A stretch of 6,980 nt of DNA from Anaerolineae bacterium (GTDB lineage Bacteria > Chloroflexota > Anaerolineae > Aggregatilineales > Phototrophicaceae): assembly GCA_028284565.1 (NCBI GenBank), contig JANQRM010000392.1:1-6980 (forward strand). The letters are read 5' to 3'. The notes under the pieces were generated by a model. The model saw only the letters and a program-made list of their open reading frames with translations, ran no database searches and was not told the DNA's origin. Below, one piece after another: positions 1 to 6,671 of this stretch (the first letter of the stretch is position 1; each line of letters opens with the position of its first letter). A program made the position numbers and the translations under genes.

Positions 1-2
1 GT

Positions 3-1253
3 TATCTCACAGACATTCAGGGTGAACGGTATGTCGATGGCATGTCGGGCGCATGGGTTGTCAATATCGGACATGGGCGACACGAGATGGCAGAGGTCAT
101 GGCAGAACAAGCCAGCACTCTTGCGTATATGAGTGCCTTCAATTTTCTAAATCCTCCAGCAGTAAAACTGGCGACTAAATTCGATCAACTGACCCCATTG
201 GCTCTATCACGCTTCTTCTTTAGCAACAGTGGCGCAGAAGCGGTCGAAACGGCACTTGCCATTGCGCGTCAATATCATTTCAATTGCGGGGATAAAGGGC
301 GGTACAAAATCATCTCGCGTCGGGGTTCGTATCACGGGAGTACCTTCGGTGGGAAGAGTGTATCCGGCTTGCGTCATGACTCCTTGCAGGCACGCTTCGC
401 GCCTCTACTAGAAGGTACGATTCATGTGGCCGGACCAGACACATATCGCCCCTTTAAAGGCATGGATGTACAGCACTACAACCTCCATTGCGCTCACGAA
501 ATTGAACGCGCTATTTTGCATGAAGGTCCAGAGTCGGTGGCGGCGGTGATTGGCGAGACGATTTCAGCTTCGGCTGGGGTGCATGTTCCTCCTGTTGAGT
601 ATTGGCAGACCGTACGAGAGATATGCAACCGCTATGGTGTGTTACTGATTATGGATGAGGTCTTGGTCGGCATGGGACGCACAGGGCGTATGTTTGCCTT
701 TGAGCATTACGATATTGTGCCAGACATGGTAACACTCTCAAAAGGCGTGGCGAGTGGTTATGCCCCGATTGGTGTGGTGGGTGTAGCGACCTTTGTCGCA
801 GATGCCTTCAAGGGGGATGCCTCTGTTGCCTTTTCACATGGTTGCACCTATGGCAATCATGCCGTCACATGCGCGGCAAGTTTGAAGAATATCGACATTT
901 TGGAAAGCGAATCCCTTGTTGCAAAAGTCGCAGCCCGAGAGAGCGATATGCTCGCCCGCTTCACTGAACTCCAAGACAAACATCCGTCGATTGGCGATAT
1001 ACGGGGCAAAGGCTTAATCTGGGCTTTAGACCTTGTGCAAGATCGTGAGACTCGTGCGCCCTTCTCTGGTGATGTTAATATGGCGGGACGGATGTATCAA
1101 TATTTGTTGGATGAGCGTGTGTTCCTGCGTGCCAACAATGTCGTTCACATCGCACCACCCTTTGTCGCCAGCGATACCGTGATTGATGAAATCATAACGG
1201 CGATAGACAATGCCTTAACACGCTTTGAAGCTGATGTGGGACTGACATCGTAA
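3..1253 (+). CDS. Class III PLP-dependent aminotransferase (5' truncated by window edge)
   Basis: The reading frame is open to the left edge. Codons before the first in-window ATG (42) read YLTDIQGERYVDGMSGAW, a normal class III N-terminal strand, so the ATG at 42 is internal and the true start is upstream. About 416 residues are visible and roughly 30-50 are probably missing. Family motifs appear in order: SNSGAEAVETAL (about 222-257) for the PLP phosphate; YHG at 330-338, whose Tyr usually stacks on PLP; a Glu at 555; DEVLVGMGRTG, with the Asp at 654 that contacts the pyridine nitrogen; SKG with the Schiff-base Lys at 741-743; a phosphate-binding Thr at 846 in SHGCTYGNH; and RGKGLIWALDL near the C-terminus. 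The enzyme should be cytoplasmic and move an amino group between an amine or omega-amino acid and a keto acid. The donor cannot be told from sequence. It is the first visible gene of a five-gene run and ends 22 bases before the next. Confidence 0.95.
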   Translation, partial: YLTDIQGERYVDGMSGAWVVNIGHGRHEMAEVMAEQASTLAYMSAFNFLNPPAVKLATKFDQLTPLALSRFFFSNSGAEAVETALAIARQYHFNCGDKGRYKIISRRGSYHGSTFGGKSVSGLRHDSLQARFAPLLEGTIHVAGPDTYRPFKGMDVQHYNLHCAHEIERAILHEGPESVAAVIGETISASAGVHVPPVEYWQTVREICNRYGVLLIMDEVLVGMGRTGRMFAFEHYDIVPDMVTLSKGVASGYAPIGVVGVATFVADAFKGDASVAFSHGCTYGNHAVTCAASLKNIDILESESLVAKVAARESDMLARFTELQDKHPSIGDIRGKGLIWALDLVQDRETRAPFSGDVNMAGRMYQYLLDERVFLRANNVVHIAPPFVASDTVIDEIITAIDNALTRFEADVGLTS

Positions 1254-1259
1254 CCAGCC

Positions 1260-1266
1260 AGAAAGG
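1260..1266 (+). promoter_or_regulatory. Ribosome binding site for the DUF6282-type gene
   Basis: AGAAAGG lies 9 bases before the ATG at 1276, within the 22-base gap after the aminotransferase stop. It is a moderate Shine-Dalgarno match and supports the ATG at 1276 as the start. Confidence 0.55.
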
Positions 1267-1275
1267 TACCGTACA

Positions 1276-2160
1276 ATGACAGCGGTTGTCGTAGATATGG
1301 TGGATACCTGCGATTTACACATCCATGCAGGACCTGATATTTTTTATCGGATTGCGGATGATGTCGAAATCGCGGAGATGGCGCGGGATGCCGGACAGAA
1401 AGCCATTATCCTCAAAGGACATGCCGAAGCCACTGCCAACCGTGCCGCCGCCGCCCAGAAGCAAGTCTCAGAAGTAAATGTATTCGGGAGCGTGGTTCTC
1501 AATTGGTTTGTCGGTGGACTCAATGCAGTAGTCGTTGAATATGCGCTGAAAGACGGTGCAAAAGAAGTCTGGATGCCGACCATTCATGCCCAACGTCATG
1601 GTGAAGTCTATAATGTTTTAGGGGATTATGGGACATTCTCGACGAGTGGGATTAAGACAAAGGTCAAAGGGATTCGCATTCTGGATGAAGAAGGCAAGCT
1701 CAAGCCCGAAGTGCATGATATCCTCGCCTTGATTGCCGAATACGATGTAATCTTAGGGACGGGGCATATCGCACGGGATGAAACCAATGCCTTAGTCCGT
1801 ACAGCCACCGAACACTATCAAATCAATAAAATCTTGATCACGCATCCGCATGACCATTTTGTGCGCTTTGATGACGAGCAATTGCAGGAACTGGTGCAGA
1901 TGGGGGCAATGTTGGAGCTGTGTTCAGCTGGGGTACAACCTGTGCCGGGCTATGCGACGATCGACATGGTAGCCACCACGATCCAAGCCATTGGTGCAGA
2001 CCATATCATCATCTCCAGTGATGCAGGCGCGCCTCGCAAACCCACGCCTGTGGAGTGTACCCGTATCTATGGCAATTGTTTGCTATCCAAAGGCATTACT
2101 CACGCGCAATTCGACACGATGACCAAAGTGAATCCCGCACGTTTAGTTGGGCTAGATTAG
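1276..2160 (+). CDS. DUF6282-type putative metal-dependent hydrolase
   Basis: This 294-residue protein matches what I know of the DUF6282 family, which resembles amidohydrolase or PHP-type metal hydrolases; no function is established for it to my knowledge. Likely metal-site residues are spread in TIM-barrel order: DLHIHAGPD near the N-terminus (H15, H17, D21); LKGH (K47, H49); WMPTIHAQRH (H104, H108); GTGHIARDE (H164, E169); THPHDH (H190, H192, H194); and SSDAG (D249). The N-terminal HxH and late Asp are the usual amidohydrolase signature. There is no signal peptide or membrane segment, so it should be cytoplasmic. It sits between the aminotransferase and a NicX-like protein with short gaps, so it probably acts in the same pathway, perhaps hydrolysing an amide or ring-opened intermediate; that role is inference. 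The family call rests on motif memory rather than a search. Confidence 0.82.
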   Translation: MTAVVVDMVDTCDLHIHAGPDIFYRIADDVEIAEMARDAGQKAIILKGHAEATANRAAAAQKQVSEVNVFGSVVLNWFVGGLNAVVVEYALKDGAKEVWMPTIHAQRHGEVYNVLGDYGTFSTSGIKTKVKGIRILDEEGKLKPEVHDILALIAEYDVILGTGHIARDETNALVRTATEHYQINKILITHPHDHFVRFDDEQLQELVQMGAMLELCSAGVQPVPGYATIDMVATTIQAIGADHIIISSDAGAPRKPTPVECTRIYGNCLLSKGITHAQFDTMTKVNPARLVGLD

Positions 2161-2165
2161 GGAGG
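2161..2165 (+). promoter_or_regulatory. Strong ribosome binding site that decides the start of the NicX-like gene
   Basis: GGAGG directly follows the TAG stop of the previous gene. It is 5 bases before the ATG at 2171 but only 2 bases before an in-frame GTG at 2168, so the ATG is the better start. The tight spacing suggests translational coupling with the upstream gene. Confidence 0.75.
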
Positions 2166-2170
2166 AAGTG

Positions 2171-3214
2171 ATGCGCCTCTTTACCGTTGTAGAGACACAA
2201 GATTCGTATTATGACCTTGAGATGGCAATGGCGGCAGATAAGCTGGTCAATGAGGTGCTAGCTGTTCAAGCCGGACAAACCGTTCTCTTCACGGCGGATA
2301 CCAAAAGCGATATGCGCGTGGTTCATGCTTGTGCGAGAGCGGTGTTTGTCGCAGGTGGGATTCCTATCATCCTGCATTATTACACCTTACCCGACCCGCA
2401 AATGAATCCGCCGAAACCCGTCGCGGAAGCCGTTGCGTCTGCTGATATATGGGTGGAGTTTGCGGTGTCATACATCATGTACACAGAGACATGGCATCAC
2501 GCACTTGAAGCGGGTGTGCAGTATGTGTGCTTGCTTGGGATGGACGTAGATGGAATGGTGCGTTGTGTCGGACAACAAGATGTTCATCTGCTTTCGGAAA
2601 TGGGCGATATGCTGATAGCAATGCTGACCGATGCCGAAGTCCGTATCACCTCCCCAGAAGGAACGGACCTGAGCTTTCATAATCAAGGCGCGACGATTGG
2701 TTCGTTTGCGATGAAAGCCAACCCCGACAAGACTCCGATTATGTTAGCGGGGCAGGTCTCTTGGACACCCAATGAAGCGTCGATGCAAGGTAAAATTGTT
2801 GTCGATGGGGTGCTGTATCCCCCAACAGAAATCGGCTTGGTGAATCAAGTGGTCAACCTTGAAGTGGAGGGCGGACGGGTCACCCATATTGCTGGCGGAC
2901 GAGAAGCACGGGTATTACAAGCATGGCTCGATACGCTCGATGACCCGACGATGTTTCGGATTGCTCATGCGTCATATGGCTTTAATCCCGGCATTTCAGC
3001 ACTAACGGGACGCATCATTGAAGATGAGCGTGCCTTTGGCGATTTTAACTTCGGTTGGGGCGCGTGGGTTGGACGACCTGCTCCGGGACATTGGGATATT
3101 ACCGCCCGTAGCGTCAGTGTGTGGATTGATGGGACACAGGTACAAGACACCGGTGTGATGATCCATCCAGAACTCGCCAAGCTCTGTTGGGCAATGCAAG
3201 TCCCAAGACATTAG
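2171..3214 (+). CDS. M29 aminopeptidase / NicX-like (2,5-dihydroxypyridine dioxygenase-like) metalloenzyme
   Basis: This 347-residue protein has the layout of the superfamily that holds M29 metalloaminopeptidases and the non-haem iron 2,5-dihydroxypyridine 5,6-dioxygenase NicX (about 350 residues). The N-terminal half is an alpha/beta domain (KLVNEVLAVQAGQTVLFTAD and a following helix and strand). The C-terminal half carries the candidate metal site: E202 in a PNEAS segment, H266 in AHASYGFNPGI, and H307 and D309 in GHWD. In M29 peptidases the segment corresponding to AHASYGFNPG usually starts with a Glu ligand. Here it has His, as recalled for NicX, whose iron ligands are His265, His318 and Asp320. 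N293 stands where M29 enzymes usually have another metal His. I therefore favour a NicX-like oxygenase or a divergent relative over a peptidase, but the substrate is unknown. There is no signal peptide. It follows the DUF6282-type gene by 10 bases and precedes the aldehyde dehydrogenase by 12. Confidence 0.78.
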   Translation: MRLFTVVETQDSYYDLEMAMAADKLVNEVLAVQAGQTVLFTADTKSDMRVVHACARAVFVAGGIPIILHYYTLPDPQMNPPKPVAEAVASADIWVEFAVSYIMYTETWHHALEAGVQYVCLLGMDVDGMVRCVGQQDVHLLSEMGDMLIAMLTDAEVRITSPEGTDLSFHNQGATIGSFAMKANPDKTPIMLAGQVSWTPNEASMQGKIVVDGVLYPPTEIGLVNQVVNLEVEGGRVTHIAGGREARVLQAWLDTLDDPTMFRIAHASYGFNPGISALTGRIIEDERAFGDFNFGWGAWVGRPAPGHWDITARSVSVWIDGTQVQDTGVMIHPELAKLCWAMQVPRH

Positions 3215-3218
3215 GGAG
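3214..3218 (+). promoter_or_regulatory. Ribosome binding site for the aldehyde dehydrogenase
   Basis: GGGAG starts at the last base of the preceding TAG stop and ends 8 bases before the ATG at 3227. It supports that start and tight coupling with the upstream gene. Confidence 0.65.
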
Positions 3219-3226
3219 AAACCAGC

Positions 3227-4696
3227 ATGGAAATCTATACGGATTTATTCATTGATGGGCAGTGGCAACCTGCAACAACAGGTGAGACATTCACCAGTTA
3301 CAATCCCGGAACAGGCGAAGTGCTTGCGGAAGTTGCCAAAGCAGGCGTAGAAGATGTGAATCTGGCTGTTGCCGCCGCCCGACAAGCTTTTGAAGGGGAA
3401 TGGATTCGGCTTGCCCCGACTGAGCGTGGGAATCGGCTCCGAAGAGTTGCCAGCATCATCCGAGAACGCGCAGATGAACTTGCCTTACTCGATACTCGTG
3501 ATGGGGGACGACCTATCCGCGATACGCCCAATGACTTGGTTCGGGCTTCCGAAATCTTTGACTTCTACGGAGGCATGGCAGATAAATTGCGTGGTGCAAC
3601 CCTGCCCGTTCCGCCGGAATTTTCATGTTATACCATCCGTGAACCCTATGGTGTGGTGGGCGCAATCTTCCCGTGGAATTTACCTTTTGTCATGGCGTGT
3701 TTGAAAACGGCTCCGGCATTAGCGGCGGGGAATACGATTGTGTTGAAACCGGCTGAGCAGACTCCCCTTTCTGCCTTGCATCTCGCCAAAATCTGTCAAG
3801 AGGCTGGCATTCCCGACGGTGTGGTGAATGTTGTAAATGGCTATGGCGAAACAGCGGGTGCGACTCTGGCTGGACATATGGATGTCGATAAAATTGCCTT
3901 TACCGGCAGTACCGAAGTCGGGCGTTTGGTGATGCAAGCCGCGAGTAGCAACTTAAAAAGTGTCACACTCGAACTCGGCGGGAAAGCCCCAAATATTGTC
4001 TTTGCGGATGCCGATTTGGAGATGGCGGCGCGTGGGGCATTGTTCAGCGTCTATCATCATCAGGGACAAATCTGCGCGGCGGGGACGCGCTTGATTGTGG
4101 AAAAGCGAGTAAAGGATGAGATGATCGATATTCTACTGGATAAGATGCAACGTATCCATGTGGGTGTTCCTGAAGACCCACATGCCCACTTAGCTTCGCT
4201 GATTTCACAGGAGCAATTCGAGCGTGTCAATGCGTATGTTGAACGGGGCGTAACGGAAGGCGGACAACTCGTGACGGGTGGAAATCGGCTGACCGATGGC
4301 TACCCTGCTGGGGGATATTATTATGAGCCAACGATTTTCGCAGATGTGACTCCAGAGATGACGATAGCCCGTGAGGAAATTTTTGGTCCAGTATTATCCG
4401 TGTTGACTTTTGAAGATGAAGACGAAGCGGTTGAACTGGCAAATGAGATCATCTATGGACTCACGGCGGCAGTTTGGACACGGGATATTGCACGGGCTAA
4501 TCGCATGGTGCGTCGTATTAAATCTGGCACTGTCTGGACGAATATGATCAACAAGATGCACGTAGCAGTTCCGGCTGGTGGGCATGGGCAAAGCGGACTG
4601 GGGAATGAATATGGAATCGAAGGCGCAGAGAATTATACACGACTCAAGACCGTGTGGGTGAATATTGGTGAAGCACCCGTAGGTTGGGATGTGTAA
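3227..4696 (+). CDS. NAD-dependent aldehyde dehydrogenase
   Basis: This 489-residue protein is full length for the ALDH superfamily (usually about 480-500). It oxidises an aldehyde to the carboxylic acid in the cytoplasm. All key parts are present: FPWNLPF with the oxyanion Asn N151; LKPAEQTP with the cofactor Lys K174 and, three residues on, E177, which normally binds the adenosine ribose and favours NAD over NADP; a FTGSTEVG cofactor loop; ELGGK with the general base E249; QGQICAAGTR with the nucleophile C283; and EEIFGPVLSV with E384 and F386 contacting the nicotinamide ribose. The pattern resembles the ALDH1/2/9 group that includes phenylacetaldehyde, betaine-aldehyde and aminoaldehyde dehydrogenases; the exact substrate cannot be read. 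Its place 20 bases before a copper amine oxidase strongly suggests that it takes the aldehyde made by that enzyme. No defect is seen. Confidence 0.97.
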   Translation: MEIYTDLFIDGQWQPATTGETFTSYNPGTGEVLAEVAKAGVEDVNLAVAAARQAFEGEWIRLAPTERGNRLRRVASIIRERADELALLDTRDGGRPIRDTPNDLVRASEIFDFYGGMADKLRGATLPVPPEFSCYTIREPYGVVGAIFPWNLPFVMACLKTAPALAAGNTIVLKPAEQTPLSALHLAKICQEAGIPDGVVNVVNGYGETAGATLAGHMDVDKIAFTGSTEVGRLVMQAASSNLKSVTLELGGKAPNIVFADADLEMAARGALFSVYHHQGQICAAGTRLIVEKRVKDEMIDILLDKMQRIHVGVPEDPHAHLASLISQEQFERVNAYVERGVTEGGQLVTGGNRLTDGYPAGGYYYEPTIFADVTPEMTIAREEIFGPVLSVLTFEDEDEAVELANEIIYGLTAAVWTRDIARANRMVRRIKSGTVWTNMINKMHVAVPAGGHGQSGLGNEYGIEGAENYTRLKTVWVNIGEAPVGWDV

Positions 4697-4706
4697 GTTA
4701 TCAATT

Positions 4707-4710
4707 GGGG
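4707..4710 (+). promoter_or_regulatory. Weak ribosome binding site favouring the ATG at 4717 for the amine oxidase
   Basis: GGGG lies 6 bases before the ATG at 4717. The frame stays open upstream to a TTG at 4684, which would overlap the end of the aldehyde dehydrogenase by 13 bases and add 11 residues (first part MGCVSYQLGCR) that do not look like the family N-terminus. The ATG at 4717 is preferred. Confidence 0.5.
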
Positions 4711-4716
4711 TGCCGC

Positions 4717-6654
4717 ATGTCGAACCAAATCCAAGAGTTCACACAGACAGAAGCCGTTCATCCTCTGGATATGTTAAGTGCATCGGAGATGGCAAATGCT
4801 ACTTCTATCCTGAAATCGAATCCACAATTCAAGGATACGATGCGTTTTGTTTTGTTGGAGCTACATGAACCCCCAAAAGCCGATGTGCTTGCCTACCAAA
4901 ATGGTGAAGCCTTGAATCGAGAAGCCTTTGTTGTGCTGATGGATCGGGCAGATGGTAAAACCTACGAAGTCGTGGTCTCTATTACCGAAGGAAAGGTGTC
5001 ATCTTGGACTTATATCGCAGGAGTACAACCCTCTGTCATCCATGAGGAATTTGTCGAATGTCAGCAATTGGTTCGCGCCCATCCTGAGGTACAAGCGACA
5101 CTTCGCAAACGTGGAATTACTGATTTTGACCTTGTAGAATTTGAAGTGTGGCCCCCCGGTCACTATGGTGAAGCTGAAGAGTCCGAACAGCGTATTGTAC
5201 GGGTGTTGGTCTGGACTCATCGACAGCCCACGGATAATCATTTTGCCTATCCCGTTGATAATGTGATTGTGGTCGTTGACCTCAATAAGATGGAAGTCAT
5301 TCGAGTTGAAGATCATGGGGTCATTCCGGTTCCACAAACCCCCGGAGATTATGCTTCGGCGTTTATCGAGCATTTCCGTGAGGACCTTAAACCCCTCGAT
5401 ATTGTTCAGCCAAAGGGTGTGAGTTTTTCGGTTGAAGGGTGTGAAGTCAAGTGGCAAAAATGGTCGTTTCGGGTGGGCTTTACCTTACGAGAAGGTTTGG
5501 TCTTGCACCAAATAAGCTATATGGATGGCGAGCGAATTCGCCCCATTATCAATCGTGCATCACTGGCAGAACTGACCGTCCCGTATGGTGATAGTAGCAT
5601 CACACAATATCGCAAGAATGCCTTTGATGTCGGTGAATTTGGTGTTGGCTTAGGGACAAACTCCCTTGAATTGGGCTGTGACTGTCTAGGGGAGATTCAT
5701 TACTTCGATGCGCGCTTGTGTGATGGCGATGGCAATCCGACGACGATCAACAATGCGATTTGTTTGCATGAAGAAGATCATGGCATTCTATGGAAGCATC
5801 ATGACGGACGAACCGGTGTCACAGAAGTCCGACGCTCACGACGCTTGGTCATCTCGTTCATCACGACGGTTGGTAATTATGAATACGCCTTTTATTGGTA
5901 TTTCTATCAAGATGGGACACTCGCCCTCGATATCAAAATGACGGGTATTTTGCAAACGGCGGCACTTCCATCTGGACAAGATACACCCTATGGGACGTTG
6001 CTGGAGGATGGTTTGTACGCGCCTCATCATCAGCATATGTTTTGTATAAGGATGGATATGGCGGTGGATGGTCAGGCGAATACTGTGGTTGAGGTTGATA
6101 CGATTGCTGACACGACAGGACCCGATAACCCCTTTGGCAATGCTTTTTATCCGCAATACACACCGTTGCGGACAGAACTGGAGGGACAACGAGTTATTAA
6201 TCCAAGTGTCGCGCGCTATTGGCAAATTCAGAATGACCAGTCACTCAATAAAATGGGAAAACCTGTCGCCTACAAGCTCGTGCCGGGTGGCAATCCACTT
6301 CCTTTTGCACGTCCGGGGTCAAGTATTGCGAAACGGGGTGCGTATATGTGGAAGCATCTATGGGTAACCCCCTACCATCCGCGTGAAAGGCATCCGTCCG
6401 GCGATTATCCGAATCAACATCCCGGTGACGACGGATTACCCATTTGGACAGCAAAAAATCGCTCGATTGAGAACACCGATATTGTCTTATGGTATGTCTT
6501 GGGCGCACATCACATTGTTCGGCTTGAAGATTGGCCTGTGATGCCTGTCGAAATCCTCAATTTTACGCTGAAGCCGAGTGGCTTTTTTGACCAAAATCCA
6601 GCATTGGATGTACCTGCTAGTCACGATGAGCATTGCCACATCTCCATGGATTGA
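4717..6654 (+). CDS. Copper/topaquinone-containing primary amine oxidase
   Basis: This 645-residue protein matches the short bacterial copper amine oxidases such as the Arthrobacter phenylethylamine/histamine oxidase (about 640 residues). It converts a primary amine, oxygen and water to an aldehyde, ammonia and hydrogen peroxide. The N2 and N3 domains occupy about residues 1-205 and the catalytic beta-sandwich the rest. The topaquinone precursor is Y388 in TTVGNYEY, the general base is D304 in FDVGEFG, and the gate Tyr is Y290 in VPYGD. Copper ligands are H438 and H440 in HHQH and H599 in HHIVRLEDWPVMP. These positions run in parallel with the recalled Arthrobacter numbering (284, 298, 382, 431, 433, 592), offset by +6 up to the topaquinone and +7 after it, so one residue is inserted between cofactor and copper site. 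There is no signal peptide and no extra D1 domain as in the periplasmic E. coli enzyme, so a cytoplasmic location is likely. It is the last gene of the run, directly after the aldehyde dehydrogenase. The preferred substrate is not predictable. Confidence 0.97.
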   Translation: MSNQIQEFTQTEAVHPLDMLSASEMANATSILKSNPQFKDTMRFVLLELHEPPKADVLAYQNGEALNREAFVVLMDRADGKTYEVVVSITEGKVSSWTYIAGVQPSVIHEEFVECQQLVRAHPEVQATLRKRGITDFDLVEFEVWPPGHYGEAEESEQRIVRVLVWTHRQPTDNHFAYPVDNVIVVVDLNKMEVIRVEDHGVIPVPQTPGDYASAFIEHFREDLKPLDIVQPKGVSFSVEGCEVKWQKWSFRVGFTLREGLVLHQISYMDGERIRPIINRASLAELTVPYGDSSITQYRKNAFDVGEFGVGLGTNSLELGCDCLGEIHYFDARLCDGDGNPTTINNAICLHEEDHGILWKHHDGRTGVTEVRRSRRLVISFITTVGNYEYAFYWYFYQDGTLALDIKMTGILQTAALPSGQDTPYGTLLEDGLYAPHHQHMFCIRMDMAVDGQANTVVEVDTIADTTGPDNPFGNAFYPQYTPLRTELEGQRVINPSVARYWQIQNDQSLNKMGKPVAYKLVPGGNPLPFARPGSSIAKRGAYMWKHLWVTPYHPRERHPSGDYPNQHPGDDGLPIWTAKNRSIENTDIVLWYVLGAHHIVRLEDWPVMPVEILNFTLKPSGFFDQNPALDVPASHDEHCHISMD

Positions 6655-6671
6655 GGATAGTAGAATCGAAA

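Noticed and set aside
2168..2170. GTG at 2168 as start of the NicX-like gene
   Set aside because: It is only 2 bases after GGAGG, too close for normal initiation; the next codon, ATG at 2171, is better spaced.
3369..3704. 111-codon open frame on the + strand in another frame of the aldehyde dehydrogenase
   Set aside because: It overlaps a full-length conserved enzyme and its translation has no motif; it is chance open frame.
4684..4716. TTG at 4684 as start of the amine oxidase
   Set aside because: It would overlap the preceding gene, lacks a good ribosome binding site and adds residues unlike family members; the ATG at 4717 fits the family length and numbering.
4999..5457. 152-codon open frame on the - strand inside the amine oxidase
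   Set aside because: It lies wholly antisense to conserved N2/N3 domain coding sequence, shows no recognisable motif and has no convincing ribosome binding site; it is a shadow frame.
5836..6225. 129-codon open frame on the - strand inside the amine oxidase
   Set aside because: It is antisense to the topaquinone and copper-site coding region, with low-complexity basic composition and no family resemblance.
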